Origin: an uncultured Lachnospiraceae bacterium
GTDB lineage: Bacteria > Bacillota > Clostridia > Lachnospirales > Lachnospiraceae
DNA length: 53,291 nucleotides
Assembly: GCA_910586715.1 (NCBI GenBank)
Contig: CAJUJG010000004.1
Span: 1-53,291, forward strand
Direction: 5' to 3'
The notes beneath the pieces are model-generated. The model was not told the origin of the DNA, did no database searches, and was given only the letters and a program-made list of their open reading frames with translations. Positions within the stretch are counted from its first letter, which is position 1. Every line of letters starts with the position of its first letter. Positions 14,872-24,621 of this stretch are shown one piece after another. Made by a program: the position numbers and the translations under genes.

Positions 14872-17067
14872 CTATTCCTGTACTGCACATAACGTATATA
14901 TTCTTGCCTCGTTATCTGCCTTTATAACCGGCATAGGCAAGCCCGCATACATAAGCGCCGCACCCGAACAGGTTATTCCTAATTCTTGGATTTCATACAT
15001 CGCCTCATCCAAAAGCCCTTCCAGTTTCAAATAAATAATCCCTTTATTTGCTCCGGAAACGAGTTGAATATAACTAAGAACCGCCTCCTTTTGATCTTCC
15101 GCCACCGACATAAACGCTGCATATTCTTTCTCTTCTTCCGGATTTGTCAATCTGTAAAAATCTCCAAATGCCGAAACCATTCCATGTCTGCAATAATACG
15201 CAATCTGCTTTCGAACTGCTTCCTGCTCCTCATCCGTCAGCTCATTGGGATCCAGTTCATATCCAAATGTCCCAAAATATGCCAATGCAGCCCGTGTATC
15301 AATGGAAACCGTTCTTCCTGTCTGTTGGTTCGGACATTCTGACACATGGCTTCCCATTGTAAAGGGAGGATAAATAAACGATGTCCCATATTGAATGTGA
15401 ATTCGTTCTATGGCATCCGTGTCATCGGAACACCAAATCTGCGGTGCATAATATAGCATTCCCATGTCAAATCTTCCGCCTCCGCCACAGCATCCCTCAA
15501 GCCTTATCTGCGGAAATGCATCCGTCAGCCGCTGCATTAATTTATAAACACCGAGTACATACCTATGGCAGACCTCTCCTTGTCGCTCCGCTGGTAACTG
15601 CTGCGAAAAGCGTTCGGTCATGCTTCGATTCATGTCCCATTTCACATAATCAATCTCTGCGTCTTTAAATTCCGCGTAAAGCTGATTAAAAATTTCATCA
15701 ATCACTTCATCCCTTGTAAAATCCAAAACAAGCTGATAACGCTGCCTTGTGGGTTTCCTCCCCGGAATGCAGATACACCAGTCAGGGTGCTCTTCGTAAA
15801 GTCTTGAATCTTCATTGACCATCTCCGGTTCAATCCATATCCCGAATTTCATGCCAAGCTTATGAGTCCGTTTTGACAGTCCTGCAATTCCGCTGGGTAT
15901 TTTCATCAGGTTGCACTGCCAATCTCCCAAACCTCTATACTCATCTGTTCTCCTGCCAAACCAACCGTCATCCATAACAAACATTTCTACGCCTAATGCT
16001 TTCGCCTTTTCGGCAATCGCTATAAGCTGTTCTTCATTAAAATCAATCATTGTCGCTTCCCAATTATTAATTAAAACAGGACAGCGCCGGTTGATAAACT
16101 GCTTTGGTATCAGGTGATACTTTATAATACGGTGAAAATTGTGGCTCAATGCCGTAAGTCCCCGAGAGCTATATGTCATCACTGCTTCGGGCGTTTGAAA
16201 GCTCTCGCCCGGATTCAGCTTCCAGCAAAGCGTATCAGGATTAATACCTGCTACGATTCTAGTCTGTTTAAAATCATTTACTTCCGCTGTTATGGCAAAA
16301 TTTCCGCTATATACAAGCGCTATCCCATAGCATTCGCCGCTGTGCTCCGTTGCATCGTGGGAACAAAGAACCGCGGACGGATTATAATAATGGCTTGAAA
16401 TGCCTCTTGTACTGTCAACCGTGTATTTTCCATGTCTTACCGGCATTCTTTCCATGTTCCGTTCATGTCCCCAGCTTCCATAAAAGCTTATCATGTCCAT
16501 TTTATCCGTAGGAAATGCGACACATGCAGAATGTGCCCTATGTACAAAAACTTCCTGCTCTCCCGTGTTGCAAAGCCTTGCACAGCGTGTAATAATATCA
16601 TATTCTTCCATAACGCCATATACCAGCGTGACCTCTATTCTGGAGCTGAAATCCCTAAGCAGCACCTCAAGCGTTGACCACCCGCCTTCATTTTCACGAA
16701 GAGACGGCATATCTGTTATCGTATATTTCCCTTCATAAATTTTATGGGATACATAACGCAAATCAATACAATCCGAGCCATCACCGTTTTTTACCGCCAC
16801 AGCAGGCGTTTTGAAGTCCGAAACACCATACCCCGGATATTCCTGCTCCAGCACATCCAGTGAAATTGTCCTGTCCTTCTCAGCCTCATACGGATTTGCC
16901 TCATAACCATGACGCAGGCGAACCGGAAGATAATCAGCACAGTCCTGTATCCTCCTGCCATAATAAAGGTGCTCTAAAAAACCAAACTCCGCTGCGCGAA
17001 ACTGGTAACTCGTATTTTTTGTATGTAGCAGGAATGCTTTCTTTTCCGGTAAATACTGAATGCCCAT
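14872..17067 (-). CDS. Alpha-galactosidase, glycoside hydrolase family 36
   Basis: A 731-residue cytoplasmic enzyme releasing alpha-1,6-galactose from melibiose, raffinose-type sugars and galactomannan fragments. It has the GH36 layout: beta-sandwich N-domain, central TIM barrel, C-terminal beta domain. The nucleophile is D478 in YVKWDMNRSM, the acid/base D548 in WCSDDTD, and the substrate loop has MDDGWFGRR (365-373) and the CCGGGGRFD block. Length and positions match bacterial GH36 tetramer formers. AGAGAGG lies 6 nt upstream of the start. It is last in a run with two sugar permeases and a binding protein, which supports uptake and use of raffinose-family oligosaccharides. Confidence 0.95.
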   Translation of the reverse strand: MGIQYLPEKKAFLLHTKNTSYQFRAAEFGFLEHLYYGRRIQDCADYLPVRLRHGYEANPYEAEKDRTISLDVLEQEYPGYGVSDFKTPAVAVKNGDGSDCIDLRYVSHKIYEGKYTITDMPSLRENEGGWSTLEVLLRDFSSRIEVTLVYGVMEEYDIITRCARLCNTGEQEVFVHRAHSACVAFPTDKMDMISFYGSWGHERNMERMPVRHGKYTVDSTRGISSHYYNPSAVLCSHDATEHSGECYGIALVYSGNFAITAEVNDFKQTRIVAGINPDTLCWKLNPGESFQTPEAVMTYSSRGLTALSHNFHRIIKYHLIPKQFINRRCPVLINNWEATMIDFNEEQLIAIAEKAKALGVEMFVMDDGWFGRRTDEYRGLGDWQCNLMKIPSGIAGLSKRTHKLGMKFGIWIEPEMVNEDSRLYEEHPDWCICIPGRKPTRQRYQLVLDFTRDEVIDEIFNQLYAEFKDAEIDYVKWDMNRSMTERFSQQLPAERQGEVCHRYVLGVYKLMQRLTDAFPQIRLEGCCGGGGRFDMGMLYYAPQIWCSDDTDAIERIHIQYGTSFIYPPFTMGSHVSECPNQQTGRTVSIDTRAALAYFGTFGYELDPNELTDEEQEAVRKQIAYYCRHGMVSAFGDFYRLTNPEEEKEYAAFMSVAEDQKEAVLSYIQLVSGANKGIIYLKLEGLLDEAMYEIQELGITCSGAALMYAGLPMPVIKADNEARIYTLCAVQE

Positions 17068-17100
17068 GCCAAACCTCTCTTTCCGTTTCCTAAACTTTGT

Positions 17101-17922
17101 TTATTTAATCGCACTATCCACCATTCCCTGAATAAAATATTTTTGTAGAAATAAGAATACAATTATTAATGGTAAAATTCCTAAAAATGCGGCGGCAGCA
17201 GCTCCGTTGACATTAGACGCGTCCGCGGAGAAGAATCCTGCAATTGCCAAAGTAACTGTTTTAATCTTGGGCGATTGCAGCAGGTACAGTGCAAACTGAT
17301 AATTGTTCCAACAGTTTACACCCGTAATAATAATTACGGATGCCGTAACCGGCTTTAACTGTGGCATGATAATGCGGAAAAATGTTTGAAAGGGTCCGCA
17401 TCCGTCAATGGCTGCCGCCTCTTCCAGCGCAACAGGAATACTGCTTATAAAGCTGGAAAACAGGAAAATACTGGTTGGCAACTGAAAGGTTAAAAGCGTT
17501 ACAATAATTCCCCAGTAAGAATTGATTCCGCCTATTTTCGCCATATAAGAATATAATGGAACAAGGATACTCAATGGGGGTATCATCATTACGCCCATTA
17601 TAAAGCCTCTTACCACATTATTTAATTTGCTTTTATTCCTTGCTAACGGGTATGCAGCCATTGCTCCAATCACCACAATCAGGACAACGGCGACAGCACT
17701 TATAAGAACCGTATTTTTTAATGCCGAAAGCATTCCTCCCCGTTCCAAAGCCGTTTGTATATTTTTCAGATAAACATATCCCGGAAATATCCAACGTGAA
17801 GAATGATCATATGGAGATTTGAACGCGATGGCTATCACCATATAAATAGGGACAAAATGAATCACCATGATAACAAACGCCAGCAGATATTTCCACAATC
17901 CTAATATTTTTTTATTTTTCAT
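17101..17922 (-). CDS. Sugar ABC transporter permease, MalG/MsmG type
   Basis: A 273-residue inner-membrane permease of the carbohydrate-uptake-1 family, six hydrophobic segments. The EAA loop that touches the ATPase is clear: EEAAAIDGCGPFQTFFRIIMP (about 185-205). It overlaps the upstream permease gene by 4 nt and precedes the alpha-galactosidase by 33 nt. With the other permease and the binding protein it forms an oligosaccharide importer. No ATPase gene is in this run, so a shared MsmK/MsmX-type ATPase encoded elsewhere is expected, as known for many Firmicutes. Confidence 0.93.
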   Translation of the reverse strand: MKNKKILGLWKYLLAFVIMVIHFVPIYMVIAIAFKSPYDHSSRWIFPGYVYLKNIQTALERGGMLSALKNTVLISAVAVVLIVVIGAMAAYPLARNKSKLNNVVRGFIMGVMMIPPLSILVPLYSYMAKIGGINSYWGIIVTLLTFQLPTSIFLFSSFISSIPVALEEAAAIDGCGPFQTFFRIIMPQLKPVTASVIIITGVNCWNNYQFALYLLQSPKIKTVTLAIAGFFSADASNVNGAAAAAFLGILPLIIVFLFLQKYFIQGMVDSAIK

Positions 17923-18794
17923 TGTGTATCAATCTCCTTTTTGTCAAAATATTTGGTCACTACATTGCTGATAACCATTATCAGCACAAATGAAATAATA
18001 CCAATCGCTGAAGCATACCCCGCGGACTGTGCCGAAAAATACTGATTTGTAACCAAAGTGGACAAAGAATGTGTGCTAAATCCGGGACCTCCACTCGTAA
18101 GCGCCATGACAAGGTCAAACAGTTTTAAGCCTCCTATTAAGTTCAAAATTGTTGAAGAGGAAATTGCCGGCATCAGCAGCGGCAATGTGATATGTCGGAA
18201 CCGGTCCCAAAAAGTTGCTCCGTCCAGCATGGCAGCTTCATAATACATCGCAGGAACATTCTGCAGTCCCGCCAAATAGATTACCATTGCAACGCCCACA
18301 AACTGCAATGAATTTACAATTACGATAATGCTGATTGCAGCATTGGAATTTACAAGAAAATCAATCGGTTCTTTGCCCAGCCAAATGAGAATATCATTAA
18401 TTGCCCCACCATCATACTGGAAAAAGAAATACATGATATATCCCATAATAAGCGGGGCTATCATAACCGGCATGTAAATAATAGTTCGAACAATTGTTCT
18501 GCACTTGAAATTCATATTTAAAAATAGTGCATAAGCAAGTCCTAAAATATTTTGAATAATCGTACTCACCACGCCATAAATTAAGGTGTTTACAAACGCC
18601 GTTTTTACATTAGCGTCCTGAAACAGTCTTATATAATTCTTTAAGCCCACAAATTTCATATTCTGTGAATATCCGTTCCAGTTCATAAAGGACAACCGAA
18701 TACCCTGCAGGAACGGGTAGACCACAAATCCACAAAATAATATAATTGCAGGAATATAAAACAAATTAATCATTGTTCCGCGTTGTTTTTTCAT
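17919..18794 (-). CDS. Sugar ABC transporter permease, MalF/MsmF type
   Basis: A 291-residue permease with six hydrophobic segments and the EAA loop YEAAMLDGATFWDRFRHITLP (about 203-223). It is the partner of the permease at 17101-17922, overlapping it by 4 nt. The ribosome binding site AAAGGAG is unusually far from the ATG (13 nt), a spacing shared by several genes in this window. It follows the binding-protein gene by 80 nt. Confidence 0.93.
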   Translation of the reverse strand: MKKQRGTMINLFYIPAIILFCGFVVYPFLQGIRLSFMNWNGYSQNMKFVGLKNYIRLFQDANVKTAFVNTLIYGVVSTIIQNILGLAYALFLNMNFKCRTIVRTIIYMPVMIAPLIMGYIMYFFFQYDGGAINDILIWLGKEPIDFLVNSNAAISIIVIVNSLQFVGVAMVIYLAGLQNVPAMYYEAAMLDGATFWDRFRHITLPLLMPAISSSTILNLIGGLKLFDLVMALTSGGPGFSTHSLSTLVTNQYFSAQSAGYASAIGIISFVLIMVISNVVTKYFDKKEIDTQ

Positions 18795-18874
18795 ATTTAT
18801 AACCCTGCTCCTTTCAGTCTGCAGGTTTGGGCAATAAAACCCAAACCTGCCGGTTAAAATTTTAATTTACAACC

Positions 18875-20206
18875 CTACTCCTGTGCTTTCTTCTCTTCAT
18901 AGCTGGTTCTCATTTGCTCAATTACAGTCGCTTTTGCATCTGCCTGATTTGACAAAAGGGTTCCTCCCGTTACACAAAGATCATTCCACATACCACTTGG
19001 AAGATATTTTCTGTCAAAGTACGGGATATTTAAAATAGCGGAATCATTTGCATACTTATCATAAAACGGAGCCAGTCTTCCCGTATCGCTTGTTACATTG
19101 TCCAAGCCAGAGGGCATACCGCACTTTGTTGCCAAATAAGAGCAGATATCCTCTCTTGCCAAAAATTCCATAAACATCTTTGCTTCTTCCGGATATTTCG
19201 TTGAGTTAGACATTCCTACCGCAAAATGCTCTCCGGTCATCAGGGAGCGCCTTAAACCATCTTCTCTTGCAGGCATTGGAATAAATCCCATTTCCGTATC
19301 CGGATTCTGTACATAAGTTTCGGTAATGCCGCTGGCTGCCGTAAACATAAATGCCGCCTGTTCTGATGCCAGTGCACCGATTCCCGTCATAAAATCTGCC
19401 GTAACCGCATCTACATTAAAATAACCGCTCTGATTCCAAAAATCGATCTTGTCCACCACGGCATTCCAGTTATCCCAGTCAAAGCTGCCGTCAAGCAGGG
19501 CATTCTCATTTGCCTCATTTTCATTGGTAATGAGTGTAGGCGCTACATAATCCATCATGTTCCCCAAAGTATAATTGTCCTTTCCGCCTAACTGTATCGG
19601 TGTTTTGCCAAGCGCTTTTACTTTTTCGCAAGCATCTTCAAAATCTGCCCATGTCAGAATATCATCCGCATTAACGCCTGCCTCGTCTAAAACATTTGCA
19701 TTGTAAACAATCCCTGTTAAATCCACGTCAATCGGCAATGTATAGAGATCCCCGTTTTCATCCGTTATCTGCCCTTTAATACTGGGTGCAATATGTGAAG
19801 CAAACGAAAAATCATTTAAAGGCGCCAAATACTCTGCATATCTTGCAACTGCCCATCCGTGTGTGGTCCATACATCGGGAAGCTGATTCGAAGCCATACG
19901 CGTTTTCATAATGTCGGAAAAATTACTTCCGGGCATGACAGCCTCCACTTCAATCCCTGTTTCGTCCGTAAACTTCCTGCACACCTCCTGTACAGCGTCG
20001 CTGACTGCCTCTCCGTTCAGATTGTATAAGAATTCCAATGTAACACCTGTTGTAGATGTTGCTTGTTTCTGTGCGCTTGTATCCACCGTATTTTCTACGG
20101 TATTGTCCGTCGTATTTTCCGTTCCCGGTTCTTCAGGAGCCTGTGAACAGCCTGCTAATGAAACTGCCATAATACCTGCTAATGTTAATGCTAATAATTT
20201 TTTCAT
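18875..20206 (-). CDS. Sugar-binding lipoprotein of the ABC importer
   Basis: A 443-residue extracellular solute-binding protein, family 1. The signal peptide ends in a lipobox VSLAGC with the lipidated Cys20; a Thr/Asn/Glu-rich flexible linker follows to about residue 48, then the two-lobe binding fold. It hands sugars to the two permeases encoded just downstream. Together with GH36, raffinose, melibiose or stachyose are the most likely ligands. Its gene heads the operon and diverges from the YesM/YesN pair across a 197-nt gap, so that pair probably controls it. Confidence 0.92.
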   Translation of the reverse strand: MKKLLALTLAGIMAVSLAGCSQAPEEPGTENTTDNTVENTVDTSAQKQATSTTGVTLEFLYNLNGEAVSDAVQEVCRKFTDETGIEVEAVMPGSNFSDIMKTRMASNQLPDVWTTHGWAVARYAEYLAPLNDFSFASHIAPSIKGQITDENGDLYTLPIDVDLTGIVYNANVLDEAGVNADDILTWADFEDACEKVKALGKTPIQLGGKDNYTLGNMMDYVAPTLITNENEANENALLDGSFDWDNWNAVVDKIDFWNQSGYFNVDAVTADFMTGIGALASEQAAFMFTAASGITETYVQNPDTEMGFIPMPAREDGLRRSLMTGEHFAVGMSNSTKYPEEAKMFMEFLAREDICSYLATKCGMPSGLDNVTSDTGRLAPFYDKYANDSAILNIPYFDRKYLPSGMWNDLCVTGGTLLSNQADAKATVIEQMRTSYEEKKAQE

Positions 20207-20403
20207 AAATATCCACGCTTCCTTTCTTACTGTTACATTATTCGTTTTCGCCGGCGTTTGTGTAATTACAGTCTAACATGGGTTATATTCCCATCACAAG
20301 GTACCTAAATCTACACTATAAGACTCATTTCTATCATTTTCTCCAAAAAGATTGAAATAATATTTTGCGCAATATAAAATGATTTCATAAGGAGTGATTC
20401 GAT
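20207..20403. promoter_or_regulatory. Divergent promoter region, importer operon / YesMN
   Basis: A 197-nt A/T-rich gap holding both promoters. Visible are a small palindrome ATGGG-N6-CCCAT near 20277-20293 and, toward the sensor gene, TTGAAA with TATAAA about 15 nt on (near 20352-20378). AraC-type YesN regulators act at such gaps; no half-site was defined. Confidence 0.45.
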
Positions 20404-22176
20404 ATGCGAAAACGGCAAACCTTCTACAACAACCTGCTGATTCTTTTTTTGATAAGTATTGTTTTACCTATTGTAATCATGTCAGTTTGCCTGGCTTACT
20501 ATTTTCAAAATAAAATATATGAGGCAAATAAAAGGTATTTTTCTACCTCTTTATACTCTATTTCCACGAATCTCAGCACTTATTTTTCTGAATTACAGAA
20601 CCTGGCAATGACCCCGTATGTATATGATGATATTTCCATTTTTTATACTGCCGTAAAAAAAGGAAATTACACGGAGGAGGGTTCTGCCAATTATACCGTG
20701 GAACGTTATCGGCAAAATTATACAACCTGTATCCAGCGTATCCTAATCACCGCCAGAGAGGATATCCTTGCGATTTCCTTTGCTCCTGCCAATTCCAATA
20801 ATCAAATTATGATTACTACCACAAAAAAGAAAGACTTTATTGATAATACCGCTTATCCTTATTTAAAAGAGGCATGGTATTCGGACAGCTTAGCTTCTTG
20901 TGAACCATATTACTACACTACGTCTGATTCCCTGCCGTATTTATCCACCGATACCACCGTAATTTCTACAATCCATCCGGTTAAAAATGTTTATACAAAG
21001 CATGTGCTGGGCATCATCCGTATTGATGCATCTGATAAAATAATTCAGGACATTTTTAAAAATGTCGCCTTGAGCAAAAATTCCGGTTTTGTAATCGTCA
21101 ATCAGGACGGTCAGCCCGTTTACCAGTTTGGCAAAATTGAGCAGGAAATTATACCATATCTCCCGACAGCAAAAGCATTGGTTGAAACCTCCAATGACAC
21201 TTATGATTTATATTGCAGCGATATTTCCGGGATGCCCTGGCGGCTTATTTTTGTATCATCACGAAAAGATACTGCAAAGGAGATTGTTGTTGTATGGGGA
21301 CTTGCTATATTGTTAAGCATTGCTTCCATTTTGATTGCATACGTCATTTTTCGTTCCAATTCCAAAAAAACGACCTTGGCACTAAATTCTATTTTAAGTA
21401 CCATGGAAGAAGTTGCGCATGGAAATTTTGACACGAATGTTCCATCGGAGGTTCTTTTGAAAAATGATTCTTTTACTACGGAAGAGTTTTCTTTGATTGC
21501 AGAGAACTTAAATGACATGATTAAAAAACTGCAGCTATACATAGACAAAGCATATAAATATGAATTGAACCATAAGGAGGCAGAATATCGTGCCCTGCAA
21601 AGTCAAGTAAATCCTCATTTTTTATATAATACCCTGAATTGTTTTATATCCATGAATCGTTTGGGAATGAAAAAGGAATTAGAAGATGGCATTATACAGT
21701 TAACACGTCTTTTTCGCTATACCTGCAGCAACGAAAAGCTGACTACGGTACAGGAAGAGCTGAACTGCTGTGTCCAATACTGCAACCTTATGAAAATCCG
21801 TTTTGAAAACCGGATTACCTTTTACTGTGATATAGGACAGGATGCCGGTGATGTCAAAATCCCCCGCCTTCTGTTCCAGCCATTGGTGGAAAATGCCGTA
21901 AAGCATGGAATGAGCTCGGATGGGCGTTCCATTTCCATATGGCTGGACGCTTATGTTCAAAATGGATTCCTTGTCATGCAGGAAAGAAACAATGGCGTTC
22001 CTATAAATTTAGATGAAGTATACGCAGAGGGGAAGGTTGGAATTCAAAATGTAGAAAGCCGCGTCCGTATTTTCCATCCTGACGCGCAATTTAAAATTGA
22101 ACTTATTGATGAAATCACGTGCATTACAATACAAATTCCGTTAGGAGGGACACGACATGAACATACTCTTGGCTGA
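20404..22176 (+). CDS. YesM-like sensor histidine kinase
   Basis: A 590-residue membrane kinase. TM1 is about residues 11-32, a large outside sensor domain runs to about 290, TM2 is about 297-317, then a HAMP-like part and the His_kinase domain with the acceptor in NPHFLYNTLN (about 405-414). The ATP domain carries PRLLFQPLVENAVKHG and later GIQNVESR. AAGGAG lies 8 nt before the ATG. Its end overlaps the YesN gene by 20 nt. YesM-type kinases typically sense extracytoplasmic carbohydrate, sometimes through a binding protein; the divergent raffinose-type importer is the probable target. Confidence 0.93.
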   Translation: MRKRQTFYNNLLILFLISIVLPIVIMSVCLAYYFQNKIYEANKRYFSTSLYSISTNLSTYFSELQNLAMTPYVYDDISIFYTAVKKGNYTEEGSANYTVERYRQNYTTCIQRILITAREDILAISFAPANSNNQIMITTTKKKDFIDNTAYPYLKEAWYSDSLASCEPYYYTTSDSLPYLSTDTTVISTIHPVKNVYTKHVLGIIRIDASDKIIQDIFKNVALSKNSGFVIVNQDGQPVYQFGKIEQEIIPYLPTAKALVETSNDTYDLYCSDISGMPWRLIFVSSRKDTAKEIVVVWGLAILLSIASILIAYVIFRSNSKKTTLALNSILSTMEEVAHGNFDTNVPSEVLLKNDSFTTEEFSLIAENLNDMIKKLQLYIDKAYKYELNHKEAEYRALQSQVNPHFLYNTLNCFISMNRLGMKKELEDGIIQLTRLFRYTCSNEKLTTVQEELNCCVQYCNLMKIRFENRITFYCDIGQDAGDVKIPRLLFQPLVENAVKHGMSSDGRSISIWLDAYVQNGFLVMQERNNGVPINLDEVYAEGKVGIQNVESRVRIFHPDAQFKIELIDEITCITIQIPLGGTRHEHTLG

Positions 22177-23578
22177 TGATGAACATCTCACCCGATTAGG
22201 ACTAAAAAATATGATTGAGGAGCTTTATCCTGACGTCTATCAATTTGTGGAAGCGGCAGATGGGGAAGAGCTTCTCCGGCTATTGGACGAAAACACGCCA
22301 GATTTTATTTTCCTTGATATTCACATGCCTAAGCTTAATGGGCTGGAAGCATATTCCCAGTTTTCAAAGAGAGGAATTCCGGTAGTCATGCTGACCGGAT
22401 ATGCTGAATTTTCTTATGCAAAGGAGGCACTTAAACTTGGTGCCATGGATTATCTTTTAAAGCCTGCAAGCTTAGATGAAATAAAGACTGTTATGGAAAA
22501 ACTTACTTCCCTGCAATATAAGCAAACGCTTATGCGCAAAAAAGATTATGAGCTCGAATTTAATAAACTGCTTGATTTATACACTTCCATTCAGTTTATT
22601 CCAATACCGGAATTTGTGATTCCGCCCTATACTGCGTTGCTGGTTTATTTTGATTATTCGCAAAAGACACTTTGCAAAAATGATATCGACAGCTTGTCGG
22701 TCCTGCTTGGCAGCGTATTCGAAAAGCACCATGCTTTGTGGGCCTCATCCTTTTTATCATCGGGGGAGTTTTGTTTCATTTCCAGTGCCTCGATACCTGC
22801 ATCTGAATTCAGCAAAGAGCTTTTCCTTTTTAACCAAAAAAGCAACGGGACGGCAACGGCATTTTATTTTTCGGCACAGACGCTTCCTGATTTATTTGAC
22901 CGCCTTGAGTATATACAGAAAAACCAAAGTCTGCGTTTTTGCCGTCACCTTGGAGATATTTTTTCAGAACAGGAAATCCCTTCTGTTTCTGAACTTCTAC
23001 CGTTTACGGACTTATTGGAAAAAATCATTTTTTCTCACCGGATTAATGATACTGTCAGTTTTCAAAAGCAGCTTGAAGCACTTACTTCTTTATTGAAAAA
23101 TGACTCTGCAGTACAACAATGTGATGCCTCTTTAAACCGTATACTGACAATTGAATTTGAAGCTCCCGCTTCGGTTCGCACTTTTCAGGAATTGCTAAAT
23201 TATTTAAAGAAATGCGACTCTAAAAATCAGGAAATTGATATTATCGACTGTATTAATATTTATGTCGAAAAAAATTATATGAATCAAATTGGAATCAATA
23301 CTTTATCTGATTTAATCGGCATTTCTCCTAATTATTTAAGTAAAATCTATAAAATGAAGACAGGAGAAAATTTCGTTGATCATCTGACATCAGTACGTAT
23401 TAACAAAGCAATTGAGCTGATACAATCCGGTCAGTTTACTACAATAAAAGCAGTTGCCGAGAATGTAGGATATTTCAGTTCCCGATACTTTACAAAAGTC
23501 TTTCTAAAAAGCACCGGTATTACACCCTCTGAATATTTAAAAAAATATACCATTGGAAAAATATCCGGTTTGGACTAA
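22157..23578 (+). CDS. YesN-like AraC-family response regulator
   Basis: A 473-residue regulator. The receiver domain has the acidic pair in LLADDEH (D7-D8), phospho-acceptor in FIFLDIHMP (D55) and the lysine in YLLKPAS. A middle region of about 240 residues of unknown fold follows, then two AraC helix-turn-helix motifs at the C-terminus (INTLSDLIGISPNYLSKIYK and IKAVAENVGYFSSRYFTKVF). It overlaps the kinase gene by 20 nt, implying translational coupling. It likely activates the divergent alpha-galactoside operon. Confidence 0.93.
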   Translation: MNILLADDEHLTRLGLKNMIEELYPDVYQFVEAADGEELLRLLDENTPDFIFLDIHMPKLNGLEAYSQFSKRGIPVVMLTGYAEFSYAKEALKLGAMDYLLKPASLDEIKTVMEKLTSLQYKQTLMRKKDYELEFNKLLDLYTSIQFIPIPEFVIPPYTALLVYFDYSQKTLCKNDIDSLSVLLGSVFEKHHALWASSFLSSGEFCFISSASIPASEFSKELFLFNQKSNGTATAFYFSAQTLPDLFDRLEYIQKNQSLRFCRHLGDIFSEQEIPSVSELLPFTDLLEKIIFSHRINDTVSFQKQLEALTSLLKNDSAVQQCDASLNRILTIEFEAPASVRTFQELLNYLKKCDSKNQEIDIIDCINIYVEKNYMNQIGINTLSDLIGISPNYLSKIYKMKTGENFVDHLTSVRINKAIELIQSGQFTTIKAVAENVGYFSSRYFTKVFLKSTGITPSEYLKKYTIGKISGLD

Positions 23579-23601
23579 GGGCTGCAAAGTTTTTATGCGT
23601 G

Positions 23602-24567
23602 TTACATCACCGTCAGCCAAAGCACTGCCGCCGAAATCATAATCTGAATAATCGCAAACTTAAACACTGTCTGCGCGTTTGACCAGTTGCGGTTTTTGCG
23701 GACGTGGTCGTGGAGCGGGGTGCGCACTTTGGTAAGGATTTTAATTTTCAAAAACCGTAAAAGCGATACCTTGACAAGCCCGATGCCGCCGTCCACCATC
23801 AGCACAAATGCCACAAGCAGATACAGGAACGGACTGCCTGTCTTGATTGCGGATATTGCAATAAACAGCCCGATTGCACGCGAACCCGCGTCACCCATCA
23901 TTAAGCAGCTTGGCGTCGCATTGTACCACAAATATCCTAAAATGCAGGAAACGAACAACAGTATGGTATACGCAAACTCGGGCGCAATGCCTCTCGCATT
24001 CATAATGGCATACATTGTGCCGAGCGTGATTGTCGAGAGTGTGCCCGAAAGCCCGTCAACGCCGTCGGCGCAATTGGTCACATTAATGGAACCCCATACG
24101 AGAACGACTGCCAATGCACCGTAAACTAACGGATGAAAGTGGATTGTTTGTCCCGTAAAAGAAATCAGCACATCGCTGCCGTTAAAATTAACGACGGTAA
24201 TCGTAGTCATAATCGCAATCACAAGGTCAAGCAAGCCCTTTCGAAGTTCTCCCCAAGACACCTTTGCGCAGTCGTCAAGAAAGCCTGTCATCATGGCAGA
24301 TACTGTCAAAATCAGATAGATGACCATTTCCCTGTCGGGATTACCAAACAACAGCACCGCTATCACGAAAACAAGAATAAACACAAAGCCCGCACCGCGC
24401 GGTTTTCCGGCGGAAATGGACCCGTCATGGGCATATGCCCTGCCGTGGTCGCGGGGCAGCTTGTTCATGCCTGTGCCAAGCAGGAAACATGTGCCAAGAT
24501 AGGAAAATACGACTCCTAAAAATCCTAAAATGCTGTAATTTGAAAGATTTAAAAAATTATTTATCAT
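23602..24567 (-). CDS. MraY-like phospho-sugar transferase
   Basis: A 321-residue polytopic protein of the MraY/WecA/TagO family, about ten hydrophobic segments. Family motifs: PRGAGFVFI near the start, the metal-binding FLDDCAK (about 96-102), the NCADGVDGLSG loop, MMGDAGS (about 213-219) and the HDH block TPLHDHVRKN. MraY joins phospho-MurNAc-pentapeptide to undecaprenyl phosphate. The usual HHH loop is HDH here and the N-terminal motif differs, so it may be a paralogue with another sugar. AAAGGAG lies 13 nt before the chosen ATG (24567); one in-frame ATG abuts the site. It follows the ABC exporter genes by 54 nt, outside a dcw cluster. Confidence 0.8.
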   Translation of the reverse strand: MINNFLNLSNYSILGFLGVVFSYLGTCFLLGTGMNKLPRDHGRAYAHDGSISAGKPRGAGFVFILVFVIAVLLFGNPDREMVIYLILTVSAMMTGFLDDCAKVSWGELRKGLLDLVIAIMTTITVVNFNGSDVLISFTGQTIHFHPLVYGALAVVLVWGSINVTNCADGVDGLSGTLSTITLGTMYAIMNARGIAPEFAYTILLFVSCILGYLWYNATPSCLMMGDAGSRAIGLFIAISAIKTGSPFLYLLVAFVLMVDGGIGLVKVSLLRFLKIKILTKVRTPLHDHVRKNRNWSNAQTVFKFAIIQIMISAAVLWLTVM

Positions 24568-24621
24568 TGATCCAACCATGCTCCTTTCCAAAGCACTATT
24601 CATTACCCGAACATCTGTATG